Assembly (NCBI GenBank): GCA_020846515.1
Contig: JADLDX010000477.1
Location: 1-12,303 of the forward strand
Origin: Pirellulaceae bacterium
GTDB taxonomy: Bacteria > Planctomycetota > Planctomycetia > Pirellulales > Pirellulaceae
DNA: 12,303 nucleotides
Direction: 5' to 3'
The position numbers were made by a program, and so were the translations under genes. How positions within the stretch are numbered: position 1 is the stretch's first letter; each line of letters begins with the position of its first letter. The notes under the pieces are model-generated. The model was not told the DNA's origin, did no database searches, and was given only the letters and a program-made list of their open reading frames with translations. Positions 1-6,717 of the stretch are shown in pieces.

Positions 1-1
1 A

Positions 2-781
2 GAAAAGATCGTAGTTTTGGATGTACTGGCACGTGATGGTGCAGGCCGACTATTCAATATTGAAATGCAGACCCGTCTGCCCTTGTCGTTCCCCAGTCGC
101 TTGCTGTACTACAATTGCAAGAATTACTGGCGTCAATTGCGGGAAGGCGACGGCTACACCACGCTCAGGCCTGCGATCAGTATTTGCCTGATCGATCGAC
201 TTATGTTCCAAATGCCAAGTGCGGCCAGCCGCTGGCACAACAGTTTTCGCTTGCGATGCGACCAGGACAGTGATCTGGTCCTGACCGACGATCTCGAATT
301 TCACATCTTCGAACTTCCCAAGTTCCGCCCAACCAGCGATAATATTGATCAGTTGCCTGCCGAACAGAAGTGGCTATATCTGTTTACCCACGCAACCCAA
401 ATGGAACCGGACGAATTGTCCGACTTGTTAGGCGGCGAACCGTATCGCAAAGCGATAGGAGTTTTGGAGATGATTTCAAAAACCCCAGAAGACTATCAAT
501 ACTACGAAGATCGTCTCAAGTTTCTGCGTGACGAAGAAGGCAAGCTGCTAGCGGCAAGGGAAGAAGGTGAGCAGCTAGGCATGGTGAAAGGTGAGCAGCT
601 AGGTATGGTGAAAGGTGAGCAGCTAGGTCTGCTGAAGGGTGAATTGAGTAAGATTCAGATGCTCCAGGGACTGTTGGGCGACCCGGTATCACCATTTGAA
701 GAGCTGCTTTCATACGACGGCCCAAACCTAACTAGCCTGCTAGATAGTCTCCAGGACAGATTGCGAACGCGTCTCGATTAA
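2..781 (+). CDS. Rpn family recombination-promoting nuclease / PD-(D/E)XK transposase-like protein (5' partial)
   Basis: The reading frame is open from the first full codon at nt 2, so the true start lies left of the window; the TTG at 17 is probably not the start. The visible N-terminus carries the family signature LDVLARD...FNIEMQ. The Asp (codon at 20-22), Glu (62-64) and Gln (68-70) match the D-ExQ active site of the Rpn/PDDEXK transposase-like family, in which Gln replaces the usual Lys. Known members are DNA endonucleases that raise RecA-independent recombination; cytoplasmic action is inferred. The middle (SRLLYYNCKNYWRQL, later FELPKF and KWLYLF) also matches the family. The C-terminal third is a charged helix built from three GEQLG(M/L)(V/L)K octapeptides, then an unconserved tail. 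The gene is convergent with moxR, 245 bp away. Family assignment is strong; whether it is active is unknown. Confidence 0.88.
   Translation, partial: EKIVVLDVLARDGAGRLFNIEMQTRLPLSFPSRLLYYNCKNYWRQLREGDGYTTLRPAISICLIDRLMFQMPSAASRWHNSFRLRCDQDSDLVLTDDLEFHIFELPKFRPTSDNIDQLPAEQKWLYLFTHATQMEPDELSDLLGGEPYRKAIGVLEMISKTPEDYQYYEDRLKFLRDEEGKLLAAREEGEQLGMVKGEQLGMVKGEQLGLLKGELSKIQMLQGLLGDPVSPFEELLSYDGPNLTSLLDSLQDRLRTRLD
566..637 (+). repeat. In-frame 24-bp tandem repeat, 3 copies
   Basis: Three abutting 24-bp units (566-589, 590-613, 614-637) encode the octapeptide GEQLGMVK or a close variant. Units 1 and 2 differ at one base, and unit 3 differs from unit 2 at three. Because the length is a multiple of three, gain or loss of units would lengthen or shorten the C-terminal helix without a frameshift. 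Similar repeats are common in the tails of this nuclease family. Confidence 0.93.
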
Positions 782-979
782 AATCGGCATCTAAATTCGC
801 GGCGTTGGGTCTGGACGCTAGCGGCGTTGGCTTCTCGAGCCCCGGGCATCAATAGCTTCTACGACTGGAAGCCAACTAACAGTCCCTCCTTGGACAGCGC
901 CATTTGGCAGGCCAGGCAAGATGTGTCTTGTCAGCGATTTCAGGTAGCCAACGCGGCCAAATTGCCTACACAAGTCCAC

Positions 980-1033
980 CGTCTGGCGACGGTGGCTACG
1001 GCAGGCGAATCGTCTGGCGACGGTGGCTACGGC
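980..1033. repeat. 23-bp direct repeat, two copies, overlapping the moxR stop codon
   Basis: A 23-bp sequence beginning CGTCTGGCGACGGTGGCTAC occurs identically at 980-1002 and 1011-1033, a period of 31 bp. On the minus strand the right copy reads GCCGTAGCCACCGTCGCC and supplies the last codon and TAG stop of moxR (stop at 1029-1027). The rest of the 782-1026 gap between the convergent genes holds no gene I can support. The repeat resembles dispersed intergenic repeats of planctomycete genomes, which is from memory and unverified here. Confidence 0.85.
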
Positions 1034-2031
1034 TTGATCGTCTCCAATAACGACTTGACGCAATCCTCAACCGTGACACCTTCGGCTTCGGCCTTGTAGT
1101 TTAGTAGCACGCGATGGCGCAAAGTCGGTGGCGCCAGGGCACGGATGTCTTCACTGGTAGCGTGATCGCGTCCGTCCAACAAGGCGCGTGCTTTGGCACC
1201 CAGAACCAACGTCTGCGCGGCTCGCAATCCGGCTCCCCAACTGACCCAATCATTGACGAACTTCGTCGCCTCGGGCCGACCTGGTCGAGTAGCCGCGACC
1301 AGGCGTACGGCAAAGTCAGCCGTTTCTTTGGCGATCGGCACTCGACGAACTACTTCCTGGAATCGCAACACGTCATCACCGCTGAACAATTGCTCAATCG
1401 GAGCAGGGCGCTGCGACGTCGTCTGCATCACCACAGCTAATTCATCAGCGTGAGGCAGGTAATCGATCAACACGTTGAACATGAATCGATCCAACTGAGC
1501 TTCAGGCAGCGGATAGGTGCCTTCCATCTCGATCGGGTTCTGCGTGGCCAGCACGAAAAACGGCTCCTCCAGTTTGTATTGCTTGCCGGCCACAGTGACC
1601 TGATGTTCCTGCATGGCTTCCAGCAACGACGCCTGCGTTTTCGGTGGCGTGCGATTGATTTCATCAGCCAGAATCACATTGGCAAACACAGGGCCGTGCA
1701 CAAACTCCATGCGACGACGTCCATCAGGATCCTGATCCAGTATCTCCGTGCCCGTAATGTCCGAGGGCATCAAATCGGGTGTAAACTGGATGCGTTGGAA
1801 CTTGAGATGGAAGATCTGAGCCACGCTGCGTACCAAAAGGGTTTTGGCCAGGCCCGGAGCACCCGTGATCAAGCAATGGCCACCGGCCAACAGGCTGATC
1901 AGCAATTGATTGACAACTTCTTTTTGTCCGACGATTGTCTTGGAAAGTTCTTGATCGATTCGCGCGCGACTGTCTCGCAAGTGCTGGACAATCTGCTGTT
2001 CGTCTTCGACCGAAAGAGTAGAGAAATTCAC
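1027..2031 (-). CDS. MoxR family AAA+ ATPase
   Basis: Cytoplasmic AAA+ ATPase of the MoxR type, thought to act as a chaperone that remodels or activates partner proteins using ATP. The 334-residue length is normal for the family. Visible motifs are Walker A GAPGLAKT (57-64), Walker B VILADE (119-124), sensor 1 ATQNP (162-166) and the conserved EAQLDRF (177-183), followed by the helical lid domain to the C-terminus (TSEDIRALAPPTLRHRV). Translation starts at a GTG (2031-2029) with AGAAAGG nine bases upstream; that site overlaps the stop of the DUF4159 gene 16 nt away, so the two genes are surely cotranscribed. It is the last gene of the leftward operon. MoxR genes are usually followed by DUF58 and VWA genes; none is present here. 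The stop codon lies inside a repeated sequence. Family identity is certain; the substrate is unknown. Confidence 0.96.
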   Translation of the reverse strand: MNFSTLSVEDEQQIVQHLRDSRARIDQELSKTIVGQKEVVNQLLISLLAGGHCLITGAPGLAKTLLVRSVAQIFHLKFQRIQFTPDLMPSDITGTEILDQDPDGRRRMEFVHGPVFANVILADEINRTPPKTQASLLEAMQEHQVTVAGKQYKLEEPFFVLATQNPIEMEGTYPLPEAQLDRFMFNVLIDYLPHADELAVVMQTTSQRPAPIEQLFSGDDVLRFQEVVRRVPIAKETADFAVRLVAATRPGRPEATKFVNDWVSWGAGLRAAQTLVLGAKARALLDGRDHATSEDIRALAPPTLRHRVLLNYKAEAEGVTVEDCVKSLLETIKP

Positions 2032-2040
2032 GCTAACGAG

Positions 2041-2047
2041 CCTTTCT
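2041..2047 (-). promoter_or_regulatory. Ribosome binding site of moxR
   Basis: AGAAAGG on the minus strand lies nine bases before the GTG at 2031 and abuts the TGA of the upstream DUF4159 gene (it shares its final A context). It supports the GTG start and suggests coupled translation. Confidence 0.6.
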
Positions 2048-2902
2048 TCAGTGGGTCATGGCGTAGGTCACGATGTTGATTCCGAGCGGATAGGCTTTCT
2101 TAACTGAGAACTCTTCGAAATACCATTTGTTCTCGCCCTCGCGTTCCCAACCGTCACCCAGGTCGGTATTGTGGCAGATGAAAACCATGATGCGCTGGTT
2201 GTCATCATAGATGGCTTTATAGTACGGGATGCTCGTGTCACTGCCCGACCGAGGCTCCCAGGTTACGATACGTCCACCCGATTCATAAGCGGCATGGATC
2301 GAGGGTAGTTGTGGTTTCTCTTTGAGATCATACACGCAGTGAAAGATCTCATGCTCCAACGGCACCTCTTGCGGTTCGCGATCTGGAAACACGCGTTTGA
2401 TCTGCTCGTAAAAGTTCAGATACTCGTCGTCACCCCAGAAATCATCCACCATCAAAAAGCCACCCCTCAGACAATACTTGCGCAAGGCCACAACTTCCTC
2501 GTCGCTAAACATCAACCGACCGGGTTCGATCATGTACAGAAAGGGATAGTCGAAAATACGATCCTCGGTCAGCGATACTATGACCGGCCAGGGATTAACC
2601 TTAAGCGCCGTCAACTGTTGCAGCCGCAATGAGAAATTGAAATCGCAGTCCGGATAATCTGTGGCCCAGTCGCCACCGCGCCCACTGTAATGGGAATCGT
2701 ATCGCACACGCGCAAAGGTAAAAGTATCGCGCACGAAGTCCTTGTCTACGTCCCACATCGGCACATCACCTCGATCCGACGGCGTGCCACTGCCGCTCCA
2801 ACGACTGCCTCGTCCACGACGCTGCCATTGCCAGGCCAGCAGCGATGTCCCCAACATCAGGACAATCAGTCCAGCCATCCACAGACTTCGACGAGCCATC
2901 AT
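2048..2902 (-). CDS. Membrane-anchored DUF4159 domain protein
   Basis: About 284 residues. I place the start at the ATG at 2902-2900, because AAGGA lies ten bases upstream; an in-frame GTG at 2920 has no visible ribosome site, and a second ATG follows at once (2899). An N-terminal hydrophobic segment (about residues 6-24, after MMARRS) should anchor it in the cytoplasmic membrane. After a Gly/Ser/Arg-rich linker comes one full DUF4159 domain (about 60-284), recognised by FTFARVRY, GGDWATDYP, YPFLYMIEPG, GGFLMVDDFWGDDE, RVFPDREPQEVP, ICHNTDLGDGWEREGE and the terminal KAYPLGINIVTYAMTH. DUF4159 has no established biochemical role; it is common in planctomycetes and other bacteria, often next to MoxR and VWA-type genes. 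It lies 16 nt upstream of moxR and about 110 nt downstream of the TPR gene. Family is certain, function unknown. Confidence 0.94.
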   Translation of the reverse strand: MMARRSLWMAGLIVLMLGTSLLAWQWQRRGRGSRWSGSGTPSDRGDVPMWDVDKDFVRDTFTFARVRYDSHYSGRGGDWATDYPDCDFNFSLRLQQLTALKVNPWPVIVSLTEDRIFDYPFLYMIEPGRLMFSDEEVVALRKYCLRGGFLMVDDFWGDDEYLNFYEQIKRVFPDREPQEVPLEHEIFHCVYDLKEKPQLPSIHAAYESGGRIVTWEPRSGSDTSIPYYKAIYDDNQRIMVFICHNTDLGDGWEREGENKWYFEEFSVKKAYPLGINIVTYAMTH

Positions 2903-2912
2903 GTTCGGCGGT

Positions 2913-2917
2913 TCCTT
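2913..2917 (-). promoter_or_regulatory. Ribosome binding site deciding the DUF4159 start
   Basis: AAGGA on the minus strand sits ten bases before the ATG at 2902. It lies inside the coding sequence that the longer GTG start at 2920 would give, and so argues for the shorter protein. Confidence 0.5.
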
Positions 2918-2922
2918 CACTG

Positions 2923-2982
2923 AGTCAGACGTACAAGTACGCCAGGCGGGTAACGAGTTCAGGCGGTTAACAAAGTCAGACG
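2923..2982. repeat. Short nested direct repeats in the gap before the DUF4159 gene
   Basis: AGTCAGACG occurs at 2923-2931 and 2974-2982 and brackets a second pair, CAGGCGGGTAAC (2943-2954) and CAGGCGGTTAAC (2960-2971), which match at 11 of 12 bases and are spaced 17 bp apart. CGTACAAGTACG at 2930-2941 is a near-palindrome. This is the only wide gap inside the leftward gene set, so the repeats could be operator sites of an internal promoter. I see no convincing -35/-10 pair. Confidence 0.4.
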
Positions 2983-3009
2983 ATTCCTAGGGGATTGCTC
3001 TCGGGTGTT

Positions 3010-5775
3010 CTATTTCTCGAGGGATGCACCATTTGCGGCAGGTTTATTGGCATCAGGCTTGTCAACTGGCTCAGGTTTCGCCGGCTCAGGTTTCGCCGCG
3101 GGGTCAGGTTTCGCCGGAGGCGGCGGGGCAGGCTTGGCTATCCCCTCCGGCGCAGGCGGACTGCTTTCCAGGTCCGGCAGGCTGAGCGTGCGTAGCCCAC
3201 TATCGGTGGCGGCTTGTCGCTCCGCCAGGCGACGGTCGGCAATTTGGACGAGCAATTGTTGCGCACTGCGATAACGTGGCGTCTCTTCGAGCGTTAACAA
3301 TACGTGCTGTCGCGCTCCCTCCAGGTCGCCCAGGCGAAAGCGAGCTGCGGCCAATTCATAGTGTAGTCGCCCCGCATCAATAGGCTGCAATTCTAATAAG
3401 GCTGCGTAGGCCTCGGCGGCAGCAGCATGATCATCACGTTTCAACGCGGCTTCGGCCAATGCGGTATGCCCCAAACTGATCAGCGGCTGCACAGCCAACA
3501 GTTGTTCACAATACGTCGAGACGTCATCCCATTTCTCAGCCTCACGCGCCAGCTCGATTAATCGACTCAGCGCTGGCACGTTATCGCTGGAGTTGGCTAC
3601 CAGGCGCTGCAGCGTAGCGAGTTCTTCGGCTGGCCTATCTAACTTGCGGTAGATGGCGGCCAGTGACTCCAACACGCCACCACTTTCGGCATCGCGAGGC
3701 CAGAGCTTGTCCAATCGTTCCAACGCCGCCAACGCTTCCGGCCAATTCTCGTCGGCGGCCAGCTTAGCCGCTAACTGCCGAGCCGCTTTGTAGTGCTTGG
3801 GGTGCGCTTGAACAAACTCTTTTAAATCGGCCAGCGAAATTCGAGCCGGCAATTCGGTCGATTCATCGGGTTCTTCCGTGTATAACTTTTTGGCTTCGGC
3901 CGTAACATATTCCTTGAAGTCAGCATCCAAGATGTCGGCATCGCCATAGATGCGCCCCACGGCATCTTGCATGGGCACGCCCATACCTAAGTCGACCAGC
4001 AACTTCTTTAGTCGATCCAAGCCGTGCTGTTCAATCATGTAGCGAACTGCTAGCGAAGATTCAAAGTAAGCAAACTGTAGATGCATGGGCGTTGGCGGTT
4101 GCAAAAATGCACTGCTCAGTTTCGACAGCGGCACAAAATCATCGCCCAAAATCATCTCGCGATAAATCGGAGTCATCGATTGACCCCAACTGGCATCGCG
4201 CTGCAGTTCCTCAGACACCGAAAGCCCTTCGCTCAACCAGCGAGGCATACGGTTATTGGTTTTTTGTAACGTCACTACGTGACAAAATTCATGCCAGAGG
4301 ACACTTTCCCAATTCGATGGCGAATCACCCTGCGAGGCTGGACTGTTCGCCGTGATCAACTTACCAAAACAGACGCCCAGGAAACCTGCGCCGCCGGGCA
4401 ATCCAAAGGTGCGAATCGCGAAATCGCTCTGCTGTGGAAAGATCTCCACATTGACCGGATCGACAATTTTAAAATCATACTTTTCGCACAAAACGCGTTT
4501 GGCTTCGGTAAGCAGTTTTACGACGCGCTGGCCATAGATGCGTGCCTCGCGCTGGTCCATGCGGATGATAAAGCCATCGGTCTCGATGGTAGTGAACTGT
4601 GCCAGACGTTCGCGCAGTGTGCGCAGGTTGGCCGCGACCACATTATATTTGTCTGCCGCGCTGACTTGATCCACCATGGTCCAGCCCTCGTCGGCCGCGT
4701 TCAATCGCAACAGATCTTGCGCCAATTGAAAACGCGCCGGCATGTAATTGGCATCAAGGCTGATGGCGCGTCGTAAGTATTGCACGGCATCGTTAAAGCG
4801 ATAGAAACGCGAGAGTTTCTTACCGATTTCATAATCGACCGCTGGATTCTGCGCCCAGGTGGATAAGGCTTTCGAACGACACTCACCTTCCTCCTTATAC
4901 TCGCCCTTTAAATGTCGGATTACCGCCCGCAGCGCCCAGGCTTTGGGTTGTAACGCATTCAACTTGAGCACCTCGTCGATGACTTGCTCAGCCTCATCGA
5001 ATTGCTCCCCATCCAATAGCTCTTCGCACTGCAGAAGCAGACTTTCAGGATGGCGAGGATTCAGCTCCAATGCTTTCTGTAGATGACCGGTAGCCTTCTG
5101 GCTGTCCGAGGATGCCCAAGCCTTCGCCAACAAGTACTGAATGCGGGGATCCTTCGGCAAGAGTTTTTCAGCTTGCTTGAGCGAATTGACTGCCTCCTGG
5201 TAATCGTTCTTGCTCAGCGCTAATTCGGCGATCGCCACATGCGCGTCCACAAACTTAGGATCACTCTTGAGGGCCGCATCGTAGAAGATGGCCAGCACCT
5301 CTCGCGGATCTTCGCCTTGATTGAGGAAGTAACCTCCCAGGGCGACCGAGTTATCTCGGTCGGAAAAACGCCAGGGTGCGTTTTCAATCAGCGTGGGGAT
5401 TTGATTGTACAAAACGCGAGCCTCAGCTTGTTTACCCGAGTACCGCAGCGCTTCGACAGCCATCAACCTGAGCGACATACTGGCCGAAAACTTTTCGGCG
5501 ACTTTCGTGTACACCTCGGCGGCCTGCGCGTATTGACCCTTGACCATCAAGGCTCGCATCAACAGTTTCGACCAACCGTCGTGCCAAATGCCGCGATCGA
5601 CTTCGGCCTGTGTCATCACAATGCACTGATCGTATTCGCCCTGTTGGAAAAGAGCGTGGGCTTCATCCAGATCAGCCGCTTTGGCTGCCGCGCCAGGTAG
5701 GGTCCCCAAGAACATGCCAAACAATAGAACCAGCCATAGACGCGATTTGAGAATGTCGAGCTGGCTCAGTCGCAC
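3010..5775 (-). CDS. Exported TPR-repeat protein with peptidase MA-like (HExxH) zinc-metalloprotease domain
   Basis: About 921 residues. I choose the GTG at 5775-5773, since GGGAG lies eight bases upstream; the TTG at 5781 is only two bases from that site. An N-terminal signal peptide (LWLVLLFGMFLGTLPGAAAKAA) predicts export. Residue numbers here follow the TTG frame; subtract 2. Domains in order are TPR-like helical repeats (about 38-380), a gluzincin domain (about 395-635), a second TPR block (about 660-850), and a Pro/Lys/Glu tail (870-923). The peptidase site is HEFCH (497-501) with the third ligand Glu518 in PRWLSEGLS, the HExxH-(16)-E pattern of Peptidase_MA-like proteins. All three expected zinc ligands and the catalytic Glu498 are present, so it could be active. 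It is the third gene of the operon, 15 nt after the DUF1571 stop. The substrate is unknown; a periplasmic envelope role is inferred. Confidence 0.9.
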   Translation of the reverse strand: MRLSQLDILKSRLWLVLLFGMFLGTLPGAAAKAADLDEAHALFQQGEYDQCIVMTQAEVDRGIWHDGWSKLLMRALMVKGQYAQAAEVYTKVAEKFSASMSLRLMAVEALRYSGKQAEARVLYNQIPTLIENAPWRFSDRDNSVALGGYFLNQGEDPREVLAIFYDAALKSDPKFVDAHVAIAELALSKNDYQEAVNSLKQAEKLLPKDPRIQYLLAKAWASSDSQKATGHLQKALELNPRHPESLLLQCEELLDGEQFDEAEQVIDEVLKLNALQPKAWALRAVIRHLKGEYKEEGECRSKALSTWAQNPAVDYEIGKKLSRFYRFNDAVQYLRRAISLDANYMPARFQLAQDLLRLNAADEGWTMVDQVSAADKYNVVAANLRTLRERLAQFTTIETDGFIIRMDQREARIYGQRVVKLLTEAKRVLCEKYDFKIVDPVNVEIFPQQSDFAIRTFGLPGGAGFLGVCFGKLITANSPASQGDSPSNWESVLWHEFCHVVTLQKTNNRMPRWLSEGLSVSEELQRDASWGQSMTPIYREMILGDDFVPLSKLSSAFLQPPTPMHLQFAYFESSLAVRYMIEQHGLDRLKKLLVDLGMGVPMQDAVGRIYGDADILDADFKEYVTAEAKKLYTEEPDESTELPARISLADLKEFVQAHPKHYKAARQLAAKLAADENWPEALAALERLDKLWPRDAESGGVLESLAAIYRKLDRPAEELATLQRLVANSSDNVPALSRLIELAREAEKWDDVSTYCEQLLAVQPLISLGHTALAEAALKRDDHAAAAEAYAALLELQPIDAGRLHYELAAARFRLGDLEGARQHVLLTLEETPRYRSAQQLLVQIADRRLAERQAATDSGLRTLSLPDLESSPPAPEGIAKPAPPPPAKPDPAAKPEPAKPEPVDKPDANKPAANGASLEK
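3071..3115 (-). repeat. Short tandem repeat encoding the KPEPA/KPDPA tail
   Basis: The 12-mer TCAGGTTTCGCC (plus strand) occurs at 3071-3082, 3086-3097 and 3104-3115, with periods of 15 and 18 bp, all in frame. On the coding strand it gives the KPDPAAKPEPAKPEP stretch of the Pro-rich tail. Such tails often span or bind cell-wall material; that role is inferred here. Confidence 0.8.
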
Positions 5776-5783
5776 AATCAAAA

Positions 5784-5788
5784 CTCCC
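5784..5788 (-). promoter_or_regulatory. Ribosome binding site deciding the TPR-peptidase start
   Basis: GGGAG on the minus strand lies eight bases from the GTG at 5775 but only two from the TTG at 5781. It falls between the DUF1571 stop (5793-5791) and the TPR gene. Confidence 0.6.
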
Positions 5789-5790
5789 GA

Positions 5791-6717
5791 TTACGGAAAG
5801 TTATAGGCAGAGTTCTCAGGATCAAAATCGTTGTCGGTCAGCCCGACGTTTAGTCGGACATCTACATAAGTATACTCTTCCTCAAGCGGTGGCGGGCCGC
5901 CCGGCTGCTCAGGCCACAAATAGGCCGCGTACCGCAATGGAATCATGCGCTCTGTATCAATAAAGATCTGGGCCACGTGAAAATCAAAGCGGGGATCCGG
6001 GAGCGGGTGGATGACTTCGATCTTCTGGCACGGGCGTCCGCCCACTTCGAAACCATTGGAGATCTTGACCTCGCATGGGCCGACTTGCTTGTCTCGCTCT
6101 CCTTTTTCGATCAGCTTTTCGATCAGTTTTGCCAGGCCTATCTCAGTAATCGGGTATTTGTTGCCCATCATGGCCAGATTGTCCGTGGGCGCGAGCGAGA
6201 CACGTACCAGGTTCTTTAATCCGCCTTCATGCGCAACCAATTTGCCCTCGTTGGCCTGCTCCACCCAAATGATTTCCCGACCGCGGGCCAGCCAGGGATC
6301 GAGCACCTTTAAATAAACATGCAGTGGTCTTACAAGTTTGTCACCTTCCCACTGCCGCGCACGAATCTTGAACTCCATCTTCATTTCACCGCCCAACGAT
6401 CCGCCAATGCGTTCGCGTTTGACCAACGTGCCGGTGTAGTCTTGAACCTCGGCTCGAAACTTCGACAACGCTTCCCGCGCAATTCGCAAAGCCGAATCGA
6501 GCGGATGCGTGTCTCCAGCCGCAATATCCACAATCGCGGCGGCTGGCGTTGAACCGATGCTCTCGGGATTATCAGGCGTGACCGTCACCAGCGCGTCGGC
6601 ATAGGCCGACTGTGTCGGCCCAGGCGAAAGCCAGAGTACACATCCGCAAAGCACGACGACTAGCAACAGACAAACGGCCCAACTGAATTTTGCGGCCACG
6701 GAACTTTTTTCAACCAT
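5791..6717 (-). CDS. Exported DUF1571 domain protein
   Basis: 308 residues, ATG start overlapping the previous stop by one base (TGATG), which implies translational coupling. An N-terminal hydrophobic stretch (11-30) followed by AYA|DA near residue 40 looks like a signal peptide; LCGC at 23-26 is only a poor lipobox. A DUF1571 domain fills about 75-305: DYTGTLVKRERIGG, then YLKVLDPWLARGREIIWVE, KLVAHEGGLKNL, LAMMGNKYPITEIGLAKLIEKL, and the final YTYVDVRLNVGLTDNDFDP. The fold is likely a beta-rich, LolA-like sheet, since such families read as a layered antiparallel sheet with a phrase like 'amount of lipid or cofactor carried'; that comparison is weak inference. The family is largely planctomycete and has no assigned function. 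It is second in the operon, between the small unknown protein and the TPR peptidase. Confidence 0.92.
   Translation of the reverse strand: MVEKSSVAAKFSWAVCLLLVVVLCGCVLWLSPGPTQSAYADALVTVTPDNPESIGSTPAAAIVDIAAGDTHPLDSALRIAREALSKFRAEVQDYTGTLVKRERIGGSLGGEMKMEFKIRARQWEGDKLVRPLHVYLKVLDPWLARGREIIWVEQANEGKLVAHEGGLKNLVRVSLAPTDNLAMMGNKYPITEIGLAKLIEKLIEKGERDKQVGPCEVKISNGFEVGGRPCQKIEVIHPLPDPRFDFHVAQIFIDTERMIPLRYAAYLWPEQPGGPPPLEEEYTYVDVRLNVGLTDNDFDPENSAYNFP

Noticed and set aside
827..1099. Open frame of 90 codons in the gap after the nuclease gene, running into moxR
   Set aside because: No ribosome site, no recognisable domain, overlaps the 3' end of moxR on the other strand, and part of it is direct-repeat sequence.
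1450..2079. Long plus-strand open frame of 209 codons opposite moxR
   Set aside because: It is the antisense of a clear AAA+ ATPase gene and its translation shows no family features.
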